The position numbers and the translations under genes were made by a program. Below are positions 32,205 through 41,378 of a stretch of 64,000 nucleotides of DNA, piece by piece; within the stretch, counting starts at the first letter, position 1; the number at the start of each line of letters is the position of its first letter. Origin of the DNA: Mangrovimicrobium sp033283265. GTDB lineage: Bacteria > Pseudomonadota > Gammaproteobacteria > Pseudomonadales > Halieaceae. Location of the stretch: assembly GCA_033283265.1 (NCBI GenBank), contig JAWMQN010000002.1, positions 186,001 to 250,000 of the forward strand. The letters are read 5' to 3'. The notes under the pieces were generated by a model. It was not told the DNA's origin and did not search any database. It was given only the letters and a program-made list of their open reading frames with translations.

Positions 32205-33403
32205 GCCCGACCTCCCACGCGCAGGCGCGCGCGCACCTGCTCGCCCTGGCTGCTGCTGTTTTCCAGCACAGCGCTCATTCCTGTCTCGGCGAAGCCGGCG
32301 CGGATGCGTTCCACTTCCTCGTAGTCTTTCGCCAGTATGTTGAGGCGCATTTCCGCTGCCCTGTCGTTGTAATTGATGCTTACCACCGAACTGCCGGGGT
32401 TGGCGCTGACCACGTCGCCAACCTTTGCCAGCAGGCTGCTGAATCCGCTGCCGCTGCTGGTACCGCCGAGTTCGTCGAGCTGCCGCCGCAGTTGCCGCTC
32501 CGGCTCCGGCACCATGCCGCGCGGGATGACCCGGCGGTAGCTCTGTTCGATCTCCGCCCGCAGGGCAAGATTCTGCGCCTCCAGCTGACGCAGTTCGGCC
32601 CAGCCGGCGAGCAGGTGCAGGGCGAAGGCGGCGCCGAACAAGGCCGCCGCAAGCCGCCACTGGCGCCACCAGCGCTCCAGCGGCAGGCGCTCGGAATACT
32701 CGCCCTGGCGCAGGTTGAGCAGGGGGTCGGGCTGGTCGGCGACCAGCAGGGCTGTGCCCAGTTCACCGCGGCGCCACTGGGCACGCGGCGCCAGGGCTTC
32801 GGGCAGCAGGCGCAGGTCGGCCTCCTGCTCCTGCCCGTAGACCACCAACTGGGCCGGCATTTCCAGCGTCTCCGCCAGCGAGGCCAGCATGACCGGCAGC
32901 AATTCGGTCTCGACGCTGAAGCCCTCGCAACGCCCGTAGCGGACCACCGCCCTGCCGGGCTCGAGCAATACGCACCACTCGCCCGCCTGCCAGGGCAGCA
33001 GGAGGGGCTCGGGCAACCACTGGCCGACCGCGGGCAACTCAGCGAGCAAGTCGGCGTAGGCCGACATGCGCTCCCGCGAGCACACCGCCACGGCGACTGC
33101 ATCGCTGTCCAGCGCGACCCGGGCGAAGTGCAGGTCGTCGACGTCCTCGGCGAGTTCCTCCTCGAGCATGAACGGCAGCGACTTGTTGAGGTGGCGGCGC
33201 TCCTCCGGGGCCACCGCCAGGCGCAGCAGGCGCAGGTCCTCCCCGGGCACGGCGAATACCAGCGCCTGGCGCCGCTGCCCCGCATAGGCTGCCAGCGCCT
33301 CGATCTGGGCGGTATCGTCCAGCCAGCGCGGGCCATCGCCGGCCCCCGGCGGATACCAGGCCAGCCGCCCCTGCAACAGGCGGATAATGGCTAGCTCTCG
33401 CAA
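32201..33403 (-). CDS. gspL: Type II secretion inner-membrane protein GspL
   Basis: The 400-residue protein has an actin-like cytoplasmic domain (FAVPGEDLRLLRLAVAPEERRHLNKSLPFMLEEEL), a membrane segment (about 250-270, LAAALFGAAFALHLLAGW) and a periplasmic domain. GspL anchors the GspE ATPase to the membrane. The start is TTG at 33403, inside the 3' end of gspK; no ATG or GTG is available near the expected N-terminus, so TTG is accepted. Confidence 0.92.
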   Translation of the reverse strand: MRELAIIRLLQGRLAWYPPGAGDGPRWLDDTAQIEALAAYAGQRRQALVFAVPGEDLRLLRLAVAPEERRHLNKSLPFMLEEELAEDVDDLHFARVALDSDAVAVAVCSRERMSAYADLLAELPAVGQWLPEPLLLPWQAGEWCVLLEPGRAVVRYGRCEGFSVETELLPVMLASLAETLEMPAQLVVYGQEQEADLRLLPEALAPRAQWRRGELGTALLVADQPDPLLNLRQGEYSERLPLERWWRQWRLAAALFGAAFALHLLAGWAELRQLEAQNLALRAEIEQSYRRVIPRGMVPEPERQLRRQLDELGGTSSGSGFSSLLAKVGDVVSANPGSSVVSINYNDRAAEMRLNILAKDYEEVERIRAGFAETGMSAVLENSSSQGEQVRARLRVGGRA

Positions 33404-34473
33404 ATGTCTTCCCTCTCGGCTTGCCTGGGTAAAACGCGCTCGTCACTGGTGCGACTGAGGACTTTTACCTGGCGGTTCTCGCGTTGCAGCACACTGTACA
33501 AGCGGCGTTGCCGACCGGCAACTTCCACCTCCGCGCGCAGCAGGAAATAGGCTGACTGCTGGCCGAGCAGCGCAGCGAGGCCGGCTGCCGGTGTACCCTC
33601 ACCAGCGGCAAAGGACAACCCGCCGACAAAGGCCTCGACGCTTTCGAAGGGCCCCTCACAGCGCTTGCGCGCCAGTTCCAGCGCCTCGCCGCGGCCCAGC
33701 GGCTGCAGGCTGTCGTCCGGCCCCAGGGAGCGCAGCACCGCCAACGGGGCGGTCTCGATATTCAACTTGCCGCCCTGCTGCGGCCACACAGTGACCAGCG
33801 GCTCGAGTGCGGCGTACAGCTCCGGGGTCACCCCCTTGATGGCGAGGAGTTCGCTGACGGCCAGCAGCGGCCGGTTGGCCGCCCGGTACGCCGGCTCGCG
33901 GCTGAGGTAGAAATCGTCCTCGGCGCCATCCAGCCGCAGGTTGGCGTCGCTATCGACCCAGTCGCCCACCGCGCGGGCGATTGCCAGCGCCTGGGTCTCG
34001 GAGACCGGCTCGTCGGGCAGGGCCATCAGCAGGCGCACGAACTGGGCCTCGGCCACGGTAAACCCCGGGCCGGGCTGTTCCGCCGTCGGCTCCGCGGCCT
34101 GCTCAGCCAGGAGATTGAGATTGAAGCGCCCCTGCAGGTCTTCCAGGTTACCGACCAGCCAGCCCTCATCCAGTGCGTAGGGCGCCGCTTCCTGGGCCCA
34201 GAAATCGTCCAGCGTATCCCGCGCATTGGTATTCTGGCCGCGATGGTCGGCATCGTAGTCGATCAACAGCGCCAGTTCCGCCAGTTCCTCGGCGCCGCGC
34301 AGGTAGGCGCGGGACTGCTCGGCGATGAACAGCCCGCCGGCCTGCTGGTAAATACGGTCGAAATCGCTGCGCATGGCGACGATCAGGGCTGCGCTGACGG
34401 CGAAGATCAGCAGCGCCAGGACCAGCGCCGCTCCGCGCTGGCGGCGCGGCGGCTCAGAGCGGGGGCAGTACAT
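33391..34473 (-). CDS. gspK: Type II secretion minor pseudopilin GspK
   Basis: The 360-residue protein has a basic leader RRQRG followed by the pseudopilin segment AALVLALLIFAVSAALIVAM. It lacks the usual glutamate at position 5, a known feature of GspK, which caps the pseudopilus. The large alpha domain follows (DFDRIYQQAGG...). Its ATG overlaps the end of gspJ by 20 nt. Confidence 0.93.
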   Translation of the reverse strand: MYCPRSEPPRRQRGAALVLALLIFAVSAALIVAMRSDFDRIYQQAGGLFIAEQSRAYLRGAEELAELALLIDYDADHRGQNTNARDTLDDFWAQEAAPYALDEGWLVGNLEDLQGRFNLNLLAEQAAEPTAEQPGPGFTVAEAQFVRLLMALPDEPVSETQALAIARAVGDWVDSDANLRLDGAEDDFYLSREPAYRAANRPLLAVSELLAIKGVTPELYAALEPLVTVWPQQGGKLNIETAPLAVLRSLGPDDSLQPLGRGEALELARKRCEGPFESVEAFVGGLSFAAGEGTPAAGLAALLGQQSAYFLLRAEVEVAGRQRRLYSVLQRENRQVKVLSRTSDERVLPRQAEREDICES

Positions 34474-35107
34474 AGATACGCCTCAGCTCGCCCCAGTCCT
34501 CCAGTTGCAGCCGCACCTCCACCGCCACCGGCGGCGCCGGGAGTTCCCCCGGGCGGCTGGTATCTATCACCCAGCTCTCGCTCCACTGGCGGGTGTCCAG
34601 TTCACTGCCAGTACCGACGCTGCGCGCTGCTGCCGCGTTCTCGAGGAAGGCCAGTCGCAGGTCGACCACCCCCTCGAGCATGGCCGTTTCCCGCGGCTCG
34701 CTGTTACCGGTGCGATCGAGCACCGCGTAGCTGTCGCGGTAGAGCACGTCCCCGGCGATGCGGTAGTTGACCCGTTCCAGTTCCGCCCGCGGGTTGCCCA
34801 GCGGGTTGAACCAGCCGGAACGGGTCAGGCTGAGTGGGAAGCGGGCCACGGCGCCGCCCTGCAGGGAGGGTTCCATCTCGCCGAATTCGTCGCGCACCGG
34901 GCGGTCGATGAACTGCTCGATATCGCGGGAGATAAACAGCCAGGCCCGGTTGATCGCGTAGGCCCGCTCGGCGTTGGCCTGGGTGCGCTCGACCCCTACC
35001 AGTACGGTGCTGAAACTGGTGTAAGCCAGCGCCGCGACTACAGCGGTGATCGCCATCGCGATCAGCACCTCGATCAGGGTGAAGCCGCGGGCAGGCCTAT
35101 TCACCAC
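34454..35107 (-). CDS. gspJ: Type II secretion minor pseudopilin GspJ
   Basis: The 217-residue protein carries the prepilin peptidase motif RGFTLIEVLIAMAITAVV with glutamate at position 5, and a C-terminal globular domain of GspJ type (WLFISRDIEQFIDRPVRDEFGE). It is part of the pseudopilus tip. Two GTG codons in tandem (35107, 35104) are possible starts; both overlap the gspI stop. Confidence 0.92.
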   Translation of the reverse strand: MVNRPARGFTLIEVLIAMAITAVVAALAYTSFSTVLVGVERTQANAERAYAINRAWLFISRDIEQFIDRPVRDEFGEMEPSLQGGAVARFPLSLTRSGWFNPLGNPRAELERVNYRIAGDVLYRDSYAVLDRTGNSEPRETAMLEGVVDLRLAFLENAAAARSVGTGSELDTRQWSESWVIDTSRPGELPAPPVAVEVRLQLEDWGELRRIYVLPPL

Positions 35108-35516
35108 TGGTCGCCTCCGCCTCGCGGCGATAATCTGCGGCGAGAAATGCAGTCAGTGTGTACAGCGGCGTAGTGCGCGCGGCCTCACTGCCGGCCACGG
35201 TGATCTCCACCCGGTAGAACTGAGCCACCTCGGTTGCCGTGCTGCTCACCCACCAGTACCAGTCGCGCTCCGCCATCTGGCTGATACCGCTGTCCTCGCC
35301 CTTCATCAGGTCGCCCTGGGCCTCGGCCAGCAGGCGCAACTCGGCGAGCTTGTTGGCGCCCACGGCGTGGGCAATGGACTTGTCGCGCAGGTAGCCGGTG
35401 GCGTCGGTCTGTTGCGACAGGGCGAACAGCAGCGCCGGCAGGGCCAGCGCCACCACGGTGAGTGCGACCATGACTTCGATCAGGGTAAAGCCGGCGTCGC
35501 GGGAGCGGGCCTTCAC
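35097..35516 (-). CDS. gspI: Type II secretion minor pseudopilin GspI
   Basis: The 139-residue protein has leader DAG followed by FTLIEVMVALTVVALALPALL, with glutamate at position 5, and the small GspI domain (KSIAHAVGANKLAELRLL, DWYWWVS). The frame opens at 35591, but GTG at 35516 overlaps the gspH stop by 4 nt and gives a leader of normal length (VKARSRDAG). Confidence 0.92.
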   Translation of the reverse strand: MKARSRDAGFTLIEVMVALTVVALALPALLFALSQQTDATGYLRDKSIAHAVGANKLAELRLLAEAQGDLMKGEDSGISQMAERDWYWWVSSTATEVAQFYRVEITVAGSEAARTTPLYTLTAFLAADYRREAEATSGE

Positions 35517-36079
35517 GGCTCTTCCCCGGGCACTGGCAGGCCTTTCGGCAATAGGCGGAAATCGCCCAGCAGGCCCCACTCGATCCGCCACAACAGGGCG
35601 CCGCCGTCGGCCGCGCGCAATTCGATGGCGCCCGGAGGTGTCTCGCCGCTGGAATAGAGCACTAGCTGCGGTGGTGGGTTTTCCGAGCCCGGCAGGAGAG
35701 TGTCGCGGGACTGGATCACCTCGTCGATTTCCAGCTGCAGCTCGACGCCCGGGGGCAGTTCACCGGCGGCGAATATGTCGCGCTCCAGTACCGGCTCGCG
35801 CCAGCCCTCGAGACCGCGCTGGCGCCAGGACCAGCGGTAGCGCTCCTCACCGGCATCGAGATCCAGTTGCAGCAGGAGGCCGTAGTCGCTGCCGCTGAAC
35901 TGCGCTTCGTCGAGGGCGAAGGCGGCGCTGTCGGCGATGCGCTGGACCGCCGCCTGCAGCAGCGCATCGCGGTCACTGGAACCGATATTGAGCGTCACCA
36001 GGGCAGTCGCCAGCACGATAACCAGCAGGGTCACCAGCATTTCCAGCAGGCTGAACCCCCGCTGCCGGTGAGCCGCCAC
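35513..36079 (-). CDS. gspH: Type II secretion minor pseudopilin GspH
   Basis: The 188-residue protein has a leader (MAAHRQRG) and the segment FSLLEMLVTLLVIVLATALVTL with glutamate at position 5, then a beta-rich domain. It sits between gspG and gspI as expected. Start is GTG at 36079, 5 nt after gspG. Confidence 0.9.
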   Translation of the reverse strand: MAAHRQRGFSLLEMLVTLLVIVLATALVTLNIGSSDRDALLQAAVQRIADSAAFALDEAQFSGSDYGLLLQLDLDAGEERYRWSWRQRGLEGWREPVLERDIFAAGELPPGVELQLEIDEVIQSRDTLLPGSENPPPQLVLYSSGETPPGAIELRAADGGALLWRIEWGLLGDFRLLPKGLPVPGEEP

Positions 36080-36084
36080 GGTGA

Positions 36085-36522
36085 TTACTGCTCCGTGTCT
36101 TTCCAGTTGCCGAAATCGGCATTCTGGCCGTCGCCACCGGACAGGCCATCGGCGCCCAGGGTGTAGATGTCCACCTCGCCGTGCTCGCCGGGCGAGAGAT
36201 AGAGGTAGGGCCGCCCCCAGGGATCCAGCGGTACTTCCGCCAGGTAACCGCCCTGCTTGAAGTTGCGCGGTTCCGGTTCCAGGCTGCTCGGCTCGACCAG
36301 CGCCTGCAGGCCCTGCTCGGTGGTCGGGTAGACATAGTTGTCCAGCCGGTAGATCTTCAGGGCGGTCTCGATGGCCTTGAAGTCGGCCTTGGCCTTCTCG
36401 ATGCGCGCGTCGTCCGCGCGGTTGAGCACCGTCGGCGCCACGATGCTGATCAGCAGGCCCATGATGACCAGCACCACGAGGATCTCCACCAGCGAGAAGC
36501 CGCTTGTATTCCGTTTACCCAT
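36085..36522 (-). CDS. gspG: Type II secretion major pseudopilin GspG
   Basis: The 145-residue protein shows the highly conserved major pseudopilin features: leader ending in G, FSLVEILVVLVIMGLLISIV, then KAIETALKIYRLDNYVYPTTEQGLQALV and DPWGRPYLYLSPG, and the acidic calcium-binding end GADGLSGGDGQNADFGNW. It builds the pseudopilus shaft. The gene lies 3 nt after gspF. Confidence 0.96.
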   Translation of the reverse strand: MGKRNTSGFSLVEILVVLVIMGLLISIVAPTVLNRADDARIEKAKADFKAIETALKIYRLDNYVYPTTEQGLQALVEPSSLEPEPRNFKQGGYLAEVPLDPWGRPYLYLSPGEHGEVDIYTLGADGLSGGDGQNADFGNWKDTEQ

Positions 36523-36525
36523 CTT

Positions 36526-37749
36526 TCAATTCACCATTGTGTTCAAATCGAATATCGGCAGCATGATCGCCAGCACGATCAGCAGCACCAGGCAGCCCAT
36601 CACCACCACCATCAGCGGCTCGAACAGGCTCATCATCGTGCCCAGCGTCATCTCCAGTTCCCGCTCCTGGTTGGTCGCGGAACGCTCGAGCATGGTTTCC
36701 AGTTCGCCGCTGGCCTCGCCGCTGGCGACCATGTGCACCATCATCGGCGGGAAGCGGCCGCTGTGCTGCAGTGCCCGGTTGAGACTGCTGCCCTCCTGTA
36801 CCAGTTCCGCGACCGCCCGGCTGTCCTCGCGCAGGATCAGGTTGCCCAGCACCTGGCCGGCGATGCGCAGGGACTCCAGCAGCGGCACACCGCTGGCCAT
36901 CAGGATGCTCAGGGTGGAGGCGAAGCGCGCCGTGTCCAGTGCCACCAGCAGCCGGGAAATGAACGGCAGGCGCAACAGGAAGCGGTGCCAGCGCCGGCGC
37001 CGGGACTCCTTGCGCAGAAGACGCCGCACCACCACGGCGAGCGCCACCAGCGCGACAAACAGCCACAGGCCGTAGTCGCGGAAGAAGTCGCTGAGACCGA
37101 TCAACAACTGGGTCAGCAGCGGCAGTTCCTTGTGCGACTGGGTGAACACCCCGACCAGTTGCGGCACCACGAACACCATCAGCGCCACCACCACCACGAT
37201 CGCCACCCCGATCAGCACGAAGGGATAGATCATCGCCATCTTCAGCTTCTGCGCGGTGTACTGGCGCTGCTCAGTATAGTTGGCCAGCTGCTCGAGCACC
37301 GGGCCGAGGTAACCGGCGTGCTCGCCGGCGTTGACCATGGCCCGGTACATCTCGTTGAACACCTGGGGAAACTCGCCCATGGCGAAGGCCAGGGTGTAGC
37401 CCTCCGCGACCCGGGAACGCACCTGCAGAAGAATGGACTTGATGCGGCTGGAGCGGCTCTGCTGGGCCGCCGCCTGCAGGGCTTCATCCAGCGGCAGGTT
37501 GGACTGCACCAGGGTCGCCAGCTGGCGGGTGACCATGGCCAGGTCGCCGGAGGAAATCCGCGGCCGCAGCAGTTTGCGCAGCGGGCTGGAGCCGCTCTTC
37601 TCCTCCTGCCGGCTGGCCTGCTCGACCTCCACCGGGCGCAGGCTCCTGGCGCGCAGCTGGCCGCGCACCTGGCGCTCGGAGTCACCCTCGATAAAGCCCT
37701 TGACGAGCTTGCCCTGCGGGTTGAGTGCGCGGTAGCGAAAGGCAGTCAT
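36526..37749 (-). CDS. gspF: Type II secretion inner-membrane platform protein GspF
   Basis: The 407-residue polytopic protein begins MTAFRYRALNPQGKLVKGFIEGDS and has two repeated GspF domains (TRQLATLVQSNLPLDEAL and RFASTLSILMASGVPLLESL). Hydrophobic segments lie between and after them. It forms the platform on which the pseudopilus assembles. It starts 13 nt after gspE. Confidence 0.95.
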   Translation of the reverse strand: MTAFRYRALNPQGKLVKGFIEGDSERQVRGQLRARSLRPVEVEQASRQEEKSGSSPLRKLLRPRISSGDLAMVTRQLATLVQSNLPLDEALQAAAQQSRSSRIKSILLQVRSRVAEGYTLAFAMGEFPQVFNEMYRAMVNAGEHAGYLGPVLEQLANYTEQRQYTAQKLKMAMIYPFVLIGVAIVVVVALMVFVVPQLVGVFTQSHKELPLLTQLLIGLSDFFRDYGLWLFVALVALAVVVRRLLRKESRRRRWHRFLLRLPFISRLLVALDTARFASTLSILMASGVPLLESLRIAGQVLGNLILREDSRAVAELVQEGSSLNRALQHSGRFPPMMVHMVASGEASGELETMLERSATNQERELEMTLGTMMSLFEPLMVVVMGCLVLLIVLAIMLPIFDLNTMVN

Positions 37750-37762
37750 GGCGGAGCCAGTC

Positions 37763-39289
37763 TCAGTTGATGGAGGTGACGCGCATCACTTCGGCGAGAC
37801 TGGTCTCGCCGGCGAGGATACGGCGCCGCCCATCCGCCTGGATGGCGGGATAGAACTTGCGCGCGTGGGCGAGCATGGCCTGTTCACTGGCGCCCTCGTA
37901 GATGAGGCCGCGCAGGGTTTCGTCCACCTCGATCAGCTCGTAGATACCGGTCCTGCCGCGGTAGCCGGTGTAGTGGCAGGCCTCGCAGCCGGGGGCGTGG
38001 TAGAGGTCCAGCGGGCCGTCGAGGCCATCCGGGTAGAGCAGGTCGCGCTCGGCCTCGGTCGCCGCCTCGCAGACGCGGCAGTCCTTGCACAGCAGGCGCA
38101 CCAGGCGCTGGCTCATCACCGCCAGCAGGCTGGAGGAAATAAGGAAGGGCTCGATACCCATGTCCGCCAGCCGGGTCACGGCGCCGATAGCGGTGTTGGT
38201 GTGCAGGGTCGACAGCACCAGGTGGCCGGTGAGCGAGGCCTGCACGGCAATTTCCGCGGTCTCGAGGTCGCGAATCTCCCCCACCATCACCACGTCCGGG
38301 TCCTGGCGCAGGATCGCCCGCAGCCCGCGGGCAAAGGTCATGTCGACCTTGGGGTTGACCTGGGTCTGGCCGATGCCGGGCAGCATGTACTCCACCGGGT
38401 CCTCGATGGTGAGGATATTGCGCGAGCTCTCGTTGATGTGGGTAAGCCCGGCATACAGGGTGGTGGTCTTGCCGGAACCGGTCGGGCCGGTGACGAGGAT
38501 AATGCCGTGCGGGCTGTGCAGGTGGCGCTGGTAGGCCTCGCCCACCTGCTGGTTCATGTTCAGCTGGGTGAGCTGCAGCTGCCCCGCCGCCGTATCCAGC
38601 AGGCGCAGCACCACCCGCTCGCCGTGGGCGGAGGGGATGGTGGACATGCGGATATCCACCGCATGGCCGGCGATCTTGACCGAGATGCGGCCGTCCTGGG
38701 GCACCCGTTTTTCGGCGATGTCGAGCTTGGCCATCACCTTCAGGCGCGAGACCAGCAGCGGCGCCAGTGCGCGCTTGGGCGAGAGCACCTCGGCCAGCAC
38801 CCCGTCGACCCGGTAGCGCACGCTGAGCCGGTCCTCGAAGGTCTCGATGTGGATGTCCGAAGCCTGTTCGCGCACGGCCTGGGAGAGGATGGCGTTGATC
38901 AGGCGGATGATCGGCGCGTCGTCCTCGGCGTCCATCAGGTCGCCGACCTCGGGAATCTCGTCGGCCAGGCGGGAGAGATCGACGTCGGCGCCGATGTCCT
39001 CCGCCATCTGCACCGCCTCGTTGTTGTCGCGCTGGTAGGCCAGCGACAGGCGCCGCTTGAACTCGGCCTCGCTCACCGCCTCCAGGGCGAAGGGCCCGCC
39101 GAGGTGGCGGCGCAGTTCCGCCAGCACACCGACGTCCGGCGCCTTGCAGTGCAGCACCAGCGGCCCCGACTCGCCTGCCACCAGCAGTACCCCGCGCTGC
39201 TGGGCGTAGGTGAAGGGCAGCCCGCGAAGCCCGGCGACCGGAACCGCCGCGAGTTCTTCCGGCGCTTCCTGCAGGTCCTCCTCGCTCAC
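37763..39289 (-). CDS. gspE: Type II secretion ATPase GspE
   Basis: The 508-residue ATPase powers pseudopilus assembly. It shows Walker A GPTGSGKTTTLYAGL, the Asp box IEDPVEY, Walker B DVVMVGEIRD, the His box LSTLHTNTA, and the zinc tetracysteine region (LCKDCRVC and GCEACHYTGY). The frame opens at 39382, but GTG at 39289 overlaps the gspD stop by 4 nt and is preferred. Confidence 0.95.
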   Translation of the reverse strand: MSEEDLQEAPEELAAVPVAGLRGLPFTYAQQRGVLLVAGESGPLVLHCKAPDVGVLAELRRHLGGPFALEAVSEAEFKRRLSLAYQRDNNEAVQMAEDIGADVDLSRLADEIPEVGDLMDAEDDAPIIRLINAILSQAVREQASDIHIETFEDRLSVRYRVDGVLAEVLSPKRALAPLLVSRLKVMAKLDIAEKRVPQDGRISVKIAGHAVDIRMSTIPSAHGERVVLRLLDTAAGQLQLTQLNMNQQVGEAYQRHLHSPHGIILVTGPTGSGKTTTLYAGLTHINESSRNILTIEDPVEYMLPGIGQTQVNPKVDMTFARGLRAILRQDPDVVMVGEIRDLETAEIAVQASLTGHLVLSTLHTNTAIGAVTRLADMGIEPFLISSSLLAVMSQRLVRLLCKDCRVCEAATEAERDLLYPDGLDGPLDLYHAPGCEACHYTGYRGRTGIYELIEVDETLRGLIYEGASEQAMLAHARKFYPAIQADGRRRILAGETSLAEVMRVTSIN

Positions 39290-41370
39290 GGCGCGCTGCC
39301 CTCGCCCTGCCCGGCGGTTTCGGCATCTTCGGGGATCATCGAGTCGCGCATCAGGTCCAGCTGGCGCATATCCTCGCGCCACTCGGGCAGCAGCGGCAGG
39401 TTGCCGTCATCGAGGAACTGCAGCCCGCGCTCCCGGCGCAGCAGTTGCTGGTCGCGAATGTAGCGGTATTTCTCCGCGGTGGCGCCGGCCAGCTGGGCGT
39501 CGTCGCGCACGATGGTCGGGCGGATGAAGATCAGCAGGTTGGTCTTGTCGACACTGACGCTATCGCTGCGGAACAGGCGACCGAGCAGGGGGATGTCACC
39601 GAGCAGCGGCACTTTCTGCTGTCCGTCCTGCACCTCGTCCTCGATCAGGCCGCCGAGCACGACCACCCGGCCATCCGCCGCCAGCACCTTGGTCTGGATC
39701 TTGCGCTCGCTGGTGATGATGTCGGCGGCGTTGGCGATTTGCTCACCGCCGAGGATGACGTTGGACACCTCCTGCTCGATATCCAGCACCACCGAATTGC
39801 CTTCATTGATATGCGGGGTCACCTTCAGGGTGATACCGACGCTCTGCCGGTCGATGGTCTGGAAGGGGTTGGAGGCGCCATCCGCGGAGCCGGTGCTGGT
39901 ATAGGAGCCGGTGATGAAGGGCACTTCCTGGCCGACGGTAATGAAGGCCTCCTGGTTGTCGAGGGTCAGCAGGCTCGGCGTGGAGAGGATGTTGGCGTTG
40001 CGGTTGTCGCGGAAGGCGTTGAGGATCACCGTCATGGTCAGGTCGTCGTCGACCCGGCCCCAGCCCAGCGACAGGCCCGGCGTGCCGGCCAGCGCGGCGG
40101 CGAGGTTACCGACATCGAACTGGTCGTTGTTGGTGCTGACCTCGTCGCCATCATCGGGAATCAGCGCCCCCGCCAGCGAGCCCGCCTGGTCGAGGTTGTC
40201 GATATTGCTGCCGTACAGCCCGCTCTTGGTATTGGCAAACAGCCACTGCAGGCCCAGGTCCTGGCCGTCGCTGGCAGTCATCTCGACGATGATCGCCTCG
40301 ACCAGCACCTGCGCCCGGCGGATATCCAGGCGCTGGATGACCGCCTCCAGGGCCGCCATCTCGTCGGCGTCGGCGGTGATGATCAGCGCATTGGTGCCCT
40401 CGTCCGCCTCGATGGTGGCGTTCTTGTCGGTGGCCCGCGCCGGCTTGCCGTCGGGTGTATCGAGGCGGCTGATGTTCTGCATGACCCGGGTCAGCACCTC
40501 GGAAATATCCTTCGCCTTGGCGTACTCGAGGTAGACCACTTTCACGTTGCCGCTCTGTTCCAGCGGCGAGTCGAGGTGGCTGATGAGATTGCGCATGCGC
40601 GCCCGCTGCATCTCGTCGCCGGTGATGAGGATGCTGTTGGTACGCGTGTCGGGTACCAGCAGCACCTCGTGCTCGCCGCCGCTTTGCTCGGCCTCGGACT
40701 TGTTGAGCTTCTCCAGCATGCCGACCACGTCCTCGGCAACTGCATACTTGAGCCGGACGATGTCGGTGTCCTGCACCGCAGTGCGGTCCATGCGCTGGAT
40801 GATGTCCTCGATGCGGGCGATGTTGGCGGAGATGTCGGAGATGATGATCGCGTTGCTCGGCGCGTAGGCCGCCATGTGGGCCTGCTGCGGCACCAGCGGG
40901 CGCAGCACCGGTATCAGCTTGGCCGCGGAGATATTGTTCAGGCGGATCACCTGGGTGACATATTCGTCGCTGCCCCGGGCGCCCTCGCCGGTCACCGCGA
41001 CCGGTGCCGAGCGCGCGTCCTTGTTCTGGATGACCCGCACCACGCCACCGGAGCGCACGGCGGTGTATCCGTGAACTTCGAGGATGGAAAGGAAGAGCTG
41101 GTAGAGTTCGTCCTTGGACACCGGCTTGTTGGAGATGACCTTGACCTTGCCCTTGACTGCCGGGTCGACCACGATGGTGGTATCGGTCACCTCGGCGACG
41201 AACTTGATCAGCTCCTGGATATCGGTTTCCTTCAGGTTGACGGTAAAGTCCTGGGCCGCCGCGTTGACCCCCTGCAGGCTTAGCGCCAGCAGCAGGGAGG
41301 TGAGTGCAGCACGAATGGCGCGGCGGGTAATTTTCACAGAAACATGTCCTTTGGCTAATTGTGTTGTCAT
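39286..41370 (-). CDS. gspD: Type II secretion outer-membrane secretin GspD
   Basis: The protein of up to 694 residues has a signal sequence (RAALTSLLLALSLQGVNAAAQ), N-domains starting FTVNLKETDIQELIKFVAEVTDTTIVVDP, and the secretin core (VGQEVPFITGSYTS, VGITLKVTPHINEG and VVVLGGLIEDE). It ends in a short C-terminal extension. It forms the outer-membrane channel. ATG at 41370 follows gspC by 8 nt; GTG at 41337 has an AAGGA element 9 nt upstream and would give a tighter signal peptide, so either start may be used. Confidence 0.95.
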   Translation of the reverse strand: MTTQLAKGHVSVKITRRAIRAALTSLLLALSLQGVNAAAQDFTVNLKETDIQELIKFVAEVTDTTIVVDPAVKGKVKVISNKPVSKDELYQLFLSILEVHGYTAVRSGGVVRVIQNKDARSAPVAVTGEGARGSDEYVTQVIRLNNISAAKLIPVLRPLVPQQAHMAAYAPSNAIIISDISANIARIEDIIQRMDRTAVQDTDIVRLKYAVAEDVVGMLEKLNKSEAEQSGGEHEVLLVPDTRTNSILITGDEMQRARMRNLISHLDSPLEQSGNVKVVYLEYAKAKDISEVLTRVMQNISRLDTPDGKPARATDKNATIEADEGTNALIITADADEMAALEAVIQRLDIRRAQVLVEAIIVEMTASDGQDLGLQWLFANTKSGLYGSNIDNLDQAGSLAGALIPDDGDEVSTNNDQFDVGNLAAALAGTPGLSLGWGRVDDDLTMTVILNAFRDNRNANILSTPSLLTLDNQEAFITVGQEVPFITGSYTSTGSADGASNPFQTIDRQSVGITLKVTPHINEGNSVVLDIEQEVSNVILGGEQIANAADIITSERKIQTKVLAADGRVVVLGGLIEDEVQDGQQKVPLLGDIPLLGRLFRSDSVSVDKTNLLIFIRPTIVRDDAQLAGATAEKYRYIRDQQLLRRERGLQFLDDGNLPLLPEWREDMRQLDLMRDSMIPEDAETAGQGEGSAP

Positions 41371-41378
41371 CGAACGGC

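Noticed and set aside
39445..41283. Long plus-strand open frame opposite gspD
   Set aside because: It is fully antisense to a confident secretin gene in GC-rich DNA; no start signal or domain supports it.
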